NCBI RefSeq assembly: GCF_947504145.1
Contig: NZ_CANNGQ010000004.1
Coordinates: 124,001 to 188,000 of the forward strand
Length of the DNA: 64,000 nucleotides
Direction of reading: 5' to 3'
Source: an uncultured Microbulbifer sp.
GTDB taxonomy: Bacteria; Pseudomonadota; Gammaproteobacteria; Pseudomonadales; Cellvibrionaceae
The position numbers were made by a program, and so were the translations under genes. The notes under the pieces were generated by a model that saw nothing but the letters and a program-made list of their open reading frames with translations, was not told the origin of the DNA and made no database searches. Positions 35,858 through 44,182 of this stretch are shown in pieces (the stretch's first letter is position 1; every line of letters begins with the position of its first letter).

Positions 35858-36631
35858 ATGCGCGATTACCTGCAGAAACAATTTGGCCTTGAGGGCAAGG
35901 TCGCCATGGTCACCGGTGCGAGCCGCGGACTCGGCAAGGCGATGGCACTGGCTCTTGGCCGCGCCGGTGCGCGGGTGGTGGTGGTGGGTTCCACCTCCGC
36001 CAGTGCCGAGAATGCACAACAGGAACTGAGCGCCGAAGGCATCGACACCATTGCACTGGGTTGCGATCAGTCCCAGCCGGAGCAGATCAATGCGCTGTTC
36101 CAGGAAGTGGAATCCCGCTTTGGCCGTCTGGACGTTCTGATCAATAACGCCGGCACCATCCGCCGCGCACCCGCGGTGGATTATTCCGATGACGATTGGA
36201 ACGCGGTGATGGACACCAACATCAACGGCGTATTCAGAATGTGCCGCGCCGCCGGCGCGATGATGCTGAAACAGGGCTCGGGCAAGATTATCAATATTGC
36301 CTCCCTGCTCAGTTTCTCCGGCGGTATTACCGTGCCCGCTTACGCGGCCAGTAAAGGGGCAGTATCCCAGCTTACCAAGGCGCTGGCCAACGAGTGGGCG
36401 GCAAACAATATTCAGGTCAATGCCATTGCACCGGGCTATTTCGCCACCGACAACACCGCCAACCTGCGCGCGGATGCCGAGCGCAATGCGGCGATCAGCG
36501 CGCGTATTCCCGCCGGGCGCTGGGGTAATCCGGAAGATCTGGCCGGTGCCGCGGTGTTCTTGGCCTCTCCCGCGGCCGACTACATGAATGGTCACATCAT
36601 GCTGGTAGATGGCGGCTGGATGGCACGCTAG
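35858..36631 (+). CDS. kduD: 2-keto-3-deoxygluconate dehydrogenase, SDR, copy 1
   Basis: It is predicted to reduce 2,5-diketo-3-deoxygluconate to KDG. The 257-residue short-chain dehydrogenase has the cofactor motif TGASRGLGKA (about 21-30), NNAG, the catalytic YAASK (about 160-164) and the KduD-like INAGTIRR and APGYFATDNTANLR segments. ATG at 35858 is favoured over 35840 because GAGGAGA lies about eight bases upstream. It is downstream of GH105 and followed by an intrinsic terminator that overlaps the next gene's start. Confidence 0.9.
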   Translation: MRDYLQKQFGLEGKVAMVTGASRGLGKAMALALGRAGARVVVVGSTSASAENAQQELSAEGIDTIALGCDQSQPEQINALFQEVESRFGRLDVLINNAGTIRRAPAVDYSDDDWNAVMDTNINGVFRMCRAAGAMMLKQGSGKIINIASLLSFSGGITVPAYAASKGAVSQLTKALANEWAANNIQVNAIAPGYFATDNTANLRADAERNAAISARIPAGRWGNPEDLAGAAVFLASPAADYMNGHIMLVDGGWMAR

Positions 36632-36693
36632 GAACGTCAAAAAAATTAGGCAAATCCGAGAAACTATTTCGATAAAAATTTACGGAGCCAACC

Positions 36694-39156
36694 ATGCAAC
36701 GCGCAGAGGAATTATCCTCACCCTCAGGCACCGCACTGTTTTTTTGCGGTGCTTTTTTTTACCTGTTGTTTTCCACAGCCTGGGCTTCAGCGCTACAGGA
36801 AAAGCAGTTGTTTAATAGCGACTGGGAATACCTGCAGGACGAACGGCTATCGCCACCGTCGCTGGATGCGGCGGGCGCAACGGATGTGACGCTGCCGCAC
36901 ACCTGGAACGCCACCGATACCGTGGATGCACAGCCCGGTTACCGGCGCGGTGCGGGCTGGTACAGCAAGCGTTTTCGTATCGCGGAGAATCTGCCCACTG
37001 GCACCCGCCACAAACTCTATTTTGAGGGCGCCAATCAGAAGGCGCAGGTTTACCTGAACGGGCGCGAGATCGGCGAACATATTGGCGGCTACCTGGGCTT
37101 TACCGTCGAGCTTACCGAACACCTGCAGCCCGATGCCGACAACCTGGTGCAGGTGCGCGTATCCAACGAATACGATCGCAACTTGATCCCTTCACAAAAG
37201 GCCGACTTTTTTATTCACGGCGGCCTGACCCGCGATGTGTGGCTGCAGCAACTGCCTGCGGAACACATCCAGTCTGTGACGATCACCACCCCCAATGTCA
37301 GCCGTGAATCGGCGCAGACAAAGGTGCAGATCACTCTGGATAAATCGTCCGCAGCCCGCACCAGCGGCAAGGCAGCGCGGCTGCAGTTGACACTGCTGGA
37401 CCCTGCGGGAAAAACCGTAAGCAGCAGCGAAACCGAGATTGACGGCGAGCAGGGGGAGGCCGAGCTCCCACCGCTGCAGCAACCGCAACTCTGGTCCCCG
37501 GATTCACCGGCACTCTACACACTGGTTACCGAGCTGCAGGACACTGACGGTAAAACCCTGCATCAGCATCGCGAGCGTTTCGGCTACCGCTGGTTTGAGA
37601 TGCGTCCCAACCAGGGTTTCTTCGTCAACGGGAAACGGGTGCTGATTCGCGGCACCCATCGCCATGAAGAGCACGCGGGTATCGGTGCCGCCATGAGCAA
37701 TGACCAGCACCGCGCGGATATGCTGCAAATGAAGCGGATGGGGGCCAACTTTGTGCGTCTCGCGCACTATCCTCAAGACCCGGAAATCTACCGCGCCGCA
37801 GACGAACTCGGGCTGATACTGTGGGATGAATTACCCTGGTGTCGCGGCGGTATGGGCGGCGAGGAGTGGAAAGAGAATACCGAACGACTGCTGCGGCAGC
37901 AGATCGCGCAGAACTTCAATCACCCGAGCATCGCCTTCTGGTCTCTGGGCAACGAGATTTACTGGGAAGAGGACTTCCCGGGTGGTGGCGATGATGCGGT
38001 GGTGCTGCCCTACCTCAAGCACTTAAACAAGGTCGCCAAGGAACTGGATCCGCAGCGCATGACGACCATCCGCAAGTACTACCCAGGCGCGGAAGTGGTG
38101 GATGCCTTCTCCCCCTCTGTCTGGGCGGGATGGTATGGCGGTGCCTACGGTCAATACGAGGCAGCGCTTGAAGACGCGATGGGTAAGTACCCCGCCTTCC
38201 TGCATATGGAATACGGTGGTTCCAGCCACCGCGGCAGGCATACGGAAACGCCCATCGACAAAAACGGCATCCCCGACGCCCAAGTATCCGTTACCGAAGC
38301 CATGAACCAGGCGGTAGTGAAAAGCGTGGCCAAGGACAGCGACTGGAACGAAAACTACATGGTGAACCTGTTTGACTGGCACCTGTCGGTAAGCGAAGGC
38401 ACCGAGCATTTCGCCGGTAATGCACAGTGGGCGTTCAAGGATTTCGGCACACCGCTGCGCCCGGAGAATCCCGTGCCCTATATCAACCAGAAGGGGCTGG
38501 TGGACCGCGCGGGCAATCCCAAGGATGCCTACTACGTTTTCGCGAGTTACTGGGCCGATACACCGTTTTGCTGGATTGAATCCCACACCTGGACCGTGCG
38601 CTTTGGGCCGGAGAGCGGGCGGCCCGTCAAGGTGTACTGCAATACCGATTCCGCCGAGCTCTTCCTGAACGGCAAAAGCCTCGGCAAGAAAAAGCGCAAG
38701 CCGGGGCAGTTTCCCGCCCATGGACTGGTGTGGCAGGTGCCGTTTAAGGAAGGAGAAAATCAGCTGCGCGCGGTGGGCAGAAATGCCGCCGGCAAGCAGA
38801 TCGCCGAAGACGGCTACGACCTTACCTACCACCTGGGAGAGCCCGACAAGACGGAGAAGGTGGTGCTTAATGCGATACGCACCGCCAGCGGTGATTACCT
38901 GATCACCGCGGAAGCCCGGGACAAGCAGGGCAGACGCGCGATCAATTTCAGCGAGCGCGCCTATTTCTCGGTACTCAATGGCGGCGGAGAACTGGTGGAG
39001 AATCAGGGCACCTATTCCGGTTCATCCAGTATAGAAATGGCCAATGGCCTTGCCACCATACAGTTCAAGCCTGGAAATCGACCGGCCGTTGTAGAGTTTC
39101 GTACCCAGAACATCAAGGGCGCCTATATCGAGCTGCCGGCGGCGCGATCTCACTAA
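36694..39156 (+). CDS. GH2 family glycosidase (beta-galactosidase or beta-glucuronidase type)
   Basis: This 820-residue exported enzyme has a jelly-roll N-domain (GAGWYSKRFRIAE to IHGGLTRDVWL), an Ig-like domain and a TIM barrel. The acid/base Glu lies in SLGNEIYW near residue 425 and the nucleophile Glu in HMEYGG near residue 507. A C-terminal DUF4982-like region (YCNTDSAELFLNGKSLG) and an Ig-like tail follow. It probably trims galactose or uronic acid from oligosaccharides. Start and signal peptide are odd: GGAG supports ATG 36694, but codons 12-23 are written by a terminator hairpin and T-tract that encode the hydrophobic core. The n-region is net negative. No alternative start keeps a signal peptide. 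Confidence 0.9.
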   Translation: MQRAEELSSPSGTALFFCGAFFYLLFSTAWASALQEKQLFNSDWEYLQDERLSPPSLDAAGATDVTLPHTWNATDTVDAQPGYRRGAGWYSKRFRIAENLPTGTRHKLYFEGANQKAQVYLNGREIGEHIGGYLGFTVELTEHLQPDADNLVQVRVSNEYDRNLIPSQKADFFIHGGLTRDVWLQQLPAEHIQSVTITTPNVSRESAQTKVQITLDKSSAARTSGKAARLQLTLLDPAGKTVSSSETEIDGEQGEAELPPLQQPQLWSPDSPALYTLVTELQDTDGKTLHQHRERFGYRWFEMRPNQGFFVNGKRVLIRGTHRHEEHAGIGAAMSNDQHRADMLQMKRMGANFVRLAHYPQDPEIYRAADELGLILWDELPWCRGGMGGEEWKENTERLLRQQIAQNFNHPSIAFWSLGNEIYWEEDFPGGGDDAVVLPYLKHLNKVAKELDPQRMTTIRKYYPGAEVVDAFSPSVWAGWYGGAYGQYEAALEDAMGKYPAFLHMEYGGSSHRGRHTETPIDKNGIPDAQVSVTEAMNQAVVKSVAKDSDWNENYMVNLFDWHLSVSEGTEHFAGNAQWAFKDFGTPLRPENPVPYINQKGLVDRAGNPKDAYYVFASYWADTPFCWIESHTWTVRFGPESGRPVKVYCNTDSAELFLNGKSLGKKKRKPGQFPAHGLVWQVPFKEGENQLRAVGRNAAGKQIAEDGYDLTYHLGEPDKTEKVVLNAIRTASGDYLITAEARDKQGRRAINFSERAYFSVLNGGGELVENQGTYSGSSSIEMANGLATIQFKPGNRPAVVEFRTQNIKGAYIELPAARSH
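36728..36760 (+). terminator. Intrinsic terminator overlapping the GH2 signal-peptide codons
   Basis: GCACCGCA and TGCGGTGC pair perfectly around a nine-base loop and are followed by eight T residues. It lies 97-129 bases after the kduD stop and ends 67 bases into the GH2 reading frame. Position and strength fit the end of the GH105-kduD transcript, yet the same bases encode part of the GH2 leader. Transcripts from kduD would reach GH2 only if the hairpin fails to form. Confidence 0.85.
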
Positions 39157-39518
39157 ACCGAACCAAACTGCCACACCCATCTAACCCCACCTACCTCATA
39201 CAAACCCTACCAAGACCTTGCGTAATCCCCCTTGCGCAAGGTGTTGGCGCCTACAGCCAGCCTGATCACACACGCCTCCACACTTTTGCCTGTAATCTCC
39301 CGTCGACCTCAATGGACTGCCACAGGGGCGCGAAAAGCTTCACAATGAGGCCTCAGACACCTCAATTAACGACTGGATAGATGGTAAGGCCACTTGACGA
39401 TCTGTCATTTTTCCGTGACCATTGCCCAACCTGTCCAAGATTTAGCGATGGTAGGTTCTGACAGCGGCACCGTCAGACAACACATGAAAATAACAAACAG
39501 ACCTCTGAGGGCCTGATC
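39157..39518. promoter_or_regulatory. Promoter region of TBDR 2 with GntR-type operator
   Basis: This 362-base gap holds a GntR-type site TGGTAAGGCCA at 39382-39392, about 127 bases upstream of the TBDR start, and a stem CCTTGCG/CGCAAGG at 39216-39241 that may end the GH2 transcript although it lacks a T-tract. No coding frame was recognised. Confidence 0.55.
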
Positions 39519-42467
39519 ATGACAAGCAATCGAATTCGTCCGACGTTCACCAAAACCCTGCTGAGCACCGTAATCGCCCTGTCCGCGGCACCGGCCCTGG
39601 CGCAGGAAGGTGACACCCTGGAAGAAGTGGTCGTTACCGCGCAATTCCAGCGCAACCTGGATAACGCGCTCGACGTTAAACGCAATGCTTCCACCATTGT
39701 CGACGGTATTTCCGCCGACGATATCGGCACCCTGCCGGCACTGGATATGGGTGAAGCCCTGCAAGCGGTGGCCGGCGTGCAGCTCAATCGCGAAGGCGAG
39801 CGCCGCGAATCCAGTATCAACCTGCGCGGTATGCCGTCTGGCTTTGTGCAGACCACCGCCAACGGCCAGACCTTTGCCAGCCCGGCGCGCAGCACCAAGG
39901 CGTTCGGCGCACCGAACCCCTTCGGCGCTTTTGATCCAGCGGTATTCAACGGCACCAATGTGATCAAGACCCAGACCGCGGCCATGCAGGAAGGCGGTAT
40001 TGCCGGCACCGTGGATCTGGTACTGCCGCGCGCACTGGACAAAGATGACGGCAAGCTGAGCCTCTCTATTGCCGGCCGCAGCGAACAGCTGGCCGACGCG
40101 CTGGACAGCGAGATGGTACTGTCTGGCTCCAAGCACCTGATCACTGACCAGCTCGCGGTGACCGCCACCCTGGCGACCTCCGAGCAGACCTTCCGCCGCG
40201 ATACGGTGAAGATCAACCGCTACGACAATATTCCCAGCAACGGCAATTTTGTCGGTGCCAGCGGTGAGGACTATGCCACCTGGGCTGCCGCCAACAATCT
40301 GCCGGACAACGCCGTGGTGAAAATGCCCGGCGAACTGCGCCAGGGCTCCGAGATCAACGAAGGCACCCGTACCTCCTTCTCTGGCGGTATCGAATTCCAG
40401 GCCAACGACAACCTGACCCTCGGCCTGAACGTGCTCTACACCGAGCGCGACATGAACGAAAACGGCCAGCAGGAGCTCGACCTGCGAACCCGCAGCGGTG
40501 GCACCATCATTACCCCGAACAGCGCACCCCGTGACACCGGTACCGTAGACGCCAACGGCAACCCGATTTTCACCGTGTCCGACATCCTGTTTGACCAAGT
40601 GGACTACCGCAACACCTCGCGTATCTGGGACACCTACGAACAATCCCAAGCGGTACTGATGGATGCGGAGTGGGCCAACGACGACTGGACCATCGACGGA
40701 CTGGTATCCCTGTCTTCTGCGGAAAACAACTGGAGCGAACTCTTCTACACCCCGATCTTTACTGCAGGCACCAGCGGAATTTCCGGGCGTCTCTATACCG
40801 GTGATGGCGATGTAGGCAACTTCGTTACCGAGTTCGACGGGCTGGAAAACGTCAACCTGGACGGTGAGTGGCTGGTAAAAGACACCCTAAGCGGTTCTGG
40901 TATCACAACCCTGGTGGACAACCCCAATGTACAGGCACTGATTACCGGTACCTCTGAGATTCTGGAAACCGAAGCCAACTCGTTTGAGTTCAACGCCAAA
41001 CGCGCGCTGGAACTGCCGGCGGTCTCCGCGGTGTCCTTTGGCTACCGCTTCTCCAGCCAGACTCAGGATTCCGACCGTCTGCGCAGCTCGCCCACCGGCA
41101 TCGACCTGAACGGCATCCTCAACAACGCCGCTATCGGCGATCCGGCCTACGTCAACGAAGGCAACTTCTTCGGCGGCGACGCACCGGGCTTTGCCGGCGC
41201 TGGCGAAGGCTGGTATGCACTGAATGTAGATGCGCTCAACGCCCTGGCCGCCGCCTCCATCGGCAACGTAGCACCCGACCCCGTTACCGGTGAAATCCCC
41301 GTGCGCGTGCCCTCCACCGGCTTGATCGCCCGCGGTGGCCAGCAGAGTGCCGGCCTGGTGTACGACGTGGAACTAGATACCTCGGCGCTCTACCTGATGA
41401 CCGACCTGGACTTCACCGTGGCCGACCTGCCGGTTTCCGGTAACGCCGGCGTGCGCTATGTGAACTCCGAACAGACCGCGGCCTCGCCGTACTACGCCTT
41501 CGGTGCCACCGACATCAACAACCCGGAAAAGCGCGCCGTCGACAGCGACTACGACTTCCTGCTGCCGAGCCTGAACCTGGCGGTGGAACTGAGTGAAGAT
41601 CTGATGCTGCGTTTCGGCTACGGCGAATCCATCTCCCGCCCGAACGTGCGCGCCGCCACACCAGCCACCACCATTTCTTCGGTGCCGGGTGCAGTCAGCG
41701 TGAAATTGCCGGGCGCGGATGTCGAGCCCTTCTCCGCGACGTCCTACGATGTGTCGCTGGAGTGGTATAACCGCGAAGGCAGCGCCATTACCTTTGCCGC
41801 CTTCCAAAAGAATATCGACAACTTCTTCACCGGCGTTGCCAGCTGTGACGGCAGCCTGCTGGCGGATTACGACCTGGATGTGGGCGCGTTGTCGCTCGAC
41901 GGCGACAACTGTGTCACCAACGGTGTAGATGCCTACGATGTGATCGACGCGGACTACATCATGGCCGGCGATCAGGTCAGCATTACCAAGATCCAGAACG
42001 TGGACGAGCAGATTCAGGTGCAGGGTTACGAGCTGTCCATTCAGCAAAACCTGAGCTTCCTGCCGTACCCTTGGAATGGCCTGGGCGGCATCGTCAACTA
42101 CTCCCACACCGAGCAGGACTCCCCGCTGGAAGCGCGCATTCCTGGCATCTCTGATGACACCTACAACGTGATCGGCTACTGGGAAGACGGTCCCTTCGGT
42201 GTGCGCCTGGCCTACAACTACCGCAGTGAATACGAGCTGGAAAGTGTCGGTACCTTTAATGGTGAAGGGAACAAGAACGTGAAGGCCGCAGGCCGCCTGG
42301 ACCTGTCGGCTTACTACAACGTCACCGACAACTTCAGCCTGTCCATGAAAGGTTACAACCTCACCGAAGCGCTGTACGAGGAATATCAGGATAACGAATT
42401 CCAGCCTCGCGCCACCCACTTCGACGGTCGTATTTTTGTGCTGCAGGCGAAGTACAACTTCTTCTGA
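39519..42467 (+). CDS. TonB-dependent receptor 2
   Basis: This 982-residue outer-membrane receptor has a signal peptide to residue 28 (ALAQEGD). TonB-box-like EEVVVTAQF follows, then a plug with LPALDMGEALQAVAGVQLNRE, INLRGMPSGFVQ and GGIAGTVDL, and a beta-barrel ending VLQAKYNFF. It is one of three TBDRs in the window and differs from the other two in plug and length. A PL38-like lyase gene follows after a terminator, and a GH2 gene precedes it, so a uronic-acid oligosaccharide is the likely cargo. This is inferred from neighbours. Confidence 0.92.
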   Translation: MTSNRIRPTFTKTLLSTVIALSAAPALAQEGDTLEEVVVTAQFQRNLDNALDVKRNASTIVDGISADDIGTLPALDMGEALQAVAGVQLNREGERRESSINLRGMPSGFVQTTANGQTFASPARSTKAFGAPNPFGAFDPAVFNGTNVIKTQTAAMQEGGIAGTVDLVLPRALDKDDGKLSLSIAGRSEQLADALDSEMVLSGSKHLITDQLAVTATLATSEQTFRRDTVKINRYDNIPSNGNFVGASGEDYATWAAANNLPDNAVVKMPGELRQGSEINEGTRTSFSGGIEFQANDNLTLGLNVLYTERDMNENGQQELDLRTRSGGTIITPNSAPRDTGTVDANGNPIFTVSDILFDQVDYRNTSRIWDTYEQSQAVLMDAEWANDDWTIDGLVSLSSAENNWSELFYTPIFTAGTSGISGRLYTGDGDVGNFVTEFDGLENVNLDGEWLVKDTLSGSGITTLVDNPNVQALITGTSEILETEANSFEFNAKRALELPAVSAVSFGYRFSSQTQDSDRLRSSPTGIDLNGILNNAAIGDPAYVNEGNFFGGDAPGFAGAGEGWYALNVDALNALAAASIGNVAPDPVTGEIPVRVPSTGLIARGGQQSAGLVYDVELDTSALYLMTDLDFTVADLPVSGNAGVRYVNSEQTAASPYYAFGATDINNPEKRAVDSDYDFLLPSLNLAVELSEDLMLRFGYGESISRPNVRAATPATTISSVPGAVSVKLPGADVEPFSATSYDVSLEWYNREGSAITFAAFQKNIDNFFTGVASCDGSLLADYDLDVGALSLDGDNCVTNGVDAYDVIDADYIMAGDQVSITKIQNVDEQIQVQGYELSIQQNLSFLPYPWNGLGGIVNYSHTEQDSPLEARIPGISDDTYNVIGYWEDGPFGVRLAYNYRSEYELESVGTFNGEGNKNVKAAGRLDLSAYYNVTDNFSLSMKGYNLTEALYEEYQDNEFQPRATHFDGRIFVLQAKYNFF

Positions 42468-42495
42468 GTTGTCGGCACATAGACCACTGACTAAA

Positions 42496-42522
42496 GGGGA
42501 CTCCAAATGGAGTCCCTTTTTT
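42496..42522 (+). terminator. Intrinsic terminator after TBDR 2
   Basis: GGGACTCC and GGAGTCCC pair around AAAT and run into six T residues, 30 bases after the TBDR stop. The ATG at 42507 in its loop is therefore not taken as the start of the next gene. Confidence 0.9.
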
Positions 42523-42563
42523 CTCCCCTTAGCGGTTTGCAATTTGAAGAGGTGTGGTACGCG

Positions 42564-43742
42564 ATGCCCAGATTGACACCTATACTCATCGTCATTTTTA
42601 CTGCGCTGCTCTCCCAAGTTGGCTGGGCCGCGGCCAGCGAGAAATTAGCAGTATTCGATGCAGAGCTGTTTGATGCACTGGAGCGAGAACCGGAAACCCT
42701 CGCCGAAATTACGGAAAGTGCGTGGCAAGCACTGAACAACCCGCTCTATTCCGTCGTCGACAAAAAATCCGCACCCGCCAGTGGCGACCGGCACGACTAC
42801 TACAGCCTGGGGCCTTACTGGTGGCCGAATCCGGATACCGAAAACGGACTGCCCTATATCCGCCGGGACGGCAAACGCAACCCGGAGATTAACCAGCAGG
42901 CCGGCGACAATCGCCGCCTGGTAGCACTGAGCCGCGATGTCACCGCACTCGCGCTCGTCTACCGCGCCACCGGCGACACGCGCTACGCCGACAAGGCCCG
43001 CGCACAATTGCACAACTGGTTTATCCACCCGGACACGCGGATGAACCCCAATTTTCAGCACGCGCAGGCCATCCCCGGGATAAACGACGGCCGCGGTATT
43101 GGCATCATTGAAGCGCGCTTTTTTATTCCGCTGATTGATGCGGTCGAATTACTCGGCACGCACCTGAGTACAGAAGAAACTCAGTATATTCAGCAGTGGT
43201 TTCGGCAGTTCAATCACTGGCTTCTGACCAGTGACAACGGCTTTGAAGAGGATAACTGGCACAACAACCACGGCACCTGGTTCGATGCTCAGGTAGTGGC
43301 CTTTGCACTCTTCACCGGCGACCTGGATACCGCCAAGCGGCGCCTGCGCATCACCCAGATGCGGCGTATCGGCGCTCAGTTCGATCGCCACGGTAACCAG
43401 CACGCAGAGTTCGAACGCACCCGCCCCTGGCACTACGCCAACTTCAATCTGGAGGCGTACAACCTGCTGGGGCGCTTTGGCGAAAAGGTGGGCGTGGATA
43501 TCTGGAACTACTCGGTAGACGGTCACGCTCTGAAAAAGGGCTACGCGCTCATCGCAGAAACCGTGTTGGCCCCAGAGAATTGGCCTTACAAAGAGATGTA
43601 CGGGCTGGACCTGCAGGTGGCCCGCAGCACCCTGTACCACGCCCAGCGGGCCTACCCCGACGCCCTGTTCACACAGGCTTGGGACAAACTTGCCAACTTA
43701 TCTACAGCGGCACCAGACCCACGCTTGGTGCCGGTAGAATAG
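42564..43742 (+). CDS. PL38-like (alginate_lyase superfamily) polysaccharide lyase
   Basis: This 392-residue exported protein has a signal peptide (residues 1-23, ending GWAAA) and an (alpha/alpha) toroid of the alginate_lyase superfamily. The DYYSLGPYWWPNP motif near residue 75, the YIRRDGKRNPE segment and NNHGTWFDAQVVA near residue 235 are the family hallmarks I associate with PL38, whose known members cleave glucuronan or related uronans. Activity on this organism's substrate is inferred. A longer frame from 42507 is rejected because its ATG lies in a terminator loop. It follows TBDR 2 on the same strand. Confidence 0.8.
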   Translation: MPRLTPILIVIFTALLSQVGWAAASEKLAVFDAELFDALEREPETLAEITESAWQALNNPLYSVVDKKSAPASGDRHDYYSLGPYWWPNPDTENGLPYIRRDGKRNPEINQQAGDNRRLVALSRDVTALALVYRATGDTRYADKARAQLHNWFIHPDTRMNPNFQHAQAIPGINDGRGIGIIEARFFIPLIDAVELLGTHLSTEETQYIQQWFRQFNHWLLTSDNGFEEDNWHNNHGTWFDAQVVAFALFTGDLDTAKRRLRITQMRRIGAQFDRHGNQHAEFERTRPWHYANFNLEAYNLLGRFGEKVGVDIWNYSVDGHALKKGYALIAETVLAPENWPYKEMYGLDLQVARSTLYHAQRAYPDALFTQAWDKLANLSTAAPDPRLVPVE

Positions 43743-43819
43743 GTCCTAGCCCACTGGCAACACAGAAATGACCGGCCAACAGCGGTAAATTCTGCGGCCG
43801 GGAACCCAAATCAGGACAA

Positions 43820-43830
43820 ATGCCTTACCA
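43820..43830. promoter_or_regulatory. GntR-type operator, uxaC distal
   Basis: ATGCCTTACCA reads TGGTAAGGCAT on the minus strand, a 9/11 match to TGGTAAGGCCA. Its centre is 22 bases (two helical turns) from the next site, favouring cooperative binding on one DNA face. Confidence 0.5.
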
Positions 43831-43841
43831 GAACCGTTGAC

Positions 43842-43852
43842 TGGTAAAGCCA
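43842..43852. promoter_or_regulatory. GntR-type operator, uxaC proximal
   Basis: TGGTAAAGCCA fits the recurrent palindrome. It lies about 330 bases upstream of the uxaC start, implying a long leader or a promoter close to the preceding gene. Confidence 0.6.
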
Positions 43853-44182
43853 ATTTTGACAGTATGGCGGCAATCGCTGCTCAATACACACTCTCGTACC
43901 GAGTATCGAGGTTTTCTCCATCGCCTGGCGCACCGGGCACAAGGGGGCTGGTTTGGACCCCTTCTGCTACTGATTCGCGCATACCGCCCGCTCCCGCCGC
44001 AGCCCTTGCTGCGCGGTGAGCCGGGCTCTTTTCTTTTTCGAGCCTGACTCGGCCGATATAAGTTTCCGGCGCTGGCAAAACCACACAACAATAAACGGAT
44101 TCGGCCTCCAACGACTTCCATCTACACGAGAAGCGCGAGCCGCCGGTTCCCAATGGCAAACCCGAAATCTGGAAGCATCCAC

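Larger units (their letters stand above)
43743..44182. promoter_or_regulatory. uxaC promoter region
   Basis: This is a 440-base gap between the PL38-like gene and uxaC. It contains the two GntR-type sites listed separately, then about 300 bases of GC-rich leader, including GAGCCGGGCTC near 44020-44030, in which I see no gene and no clear terminator. Confidence 0.45.

Noticed and set aside
39405-40649. 414-codon minus-strand frame over the TBDR 2 start
   Set aside because: It covers the receptor's signal peptide and plug on the other strand and has no domain.
42507-42563. Longer N-terminus for the PL38-like lyase
   Set aside because: The ATG at 42507 lies in the loop of the TBDR 2 terminator; the protein from 42564 has a normal signal peptide.
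41373-42617. 414-codon minus-strand frame over the TBDR 2 end
   Set aside because: It runs through a strong terminator and opposite the receptor's coding sequence.
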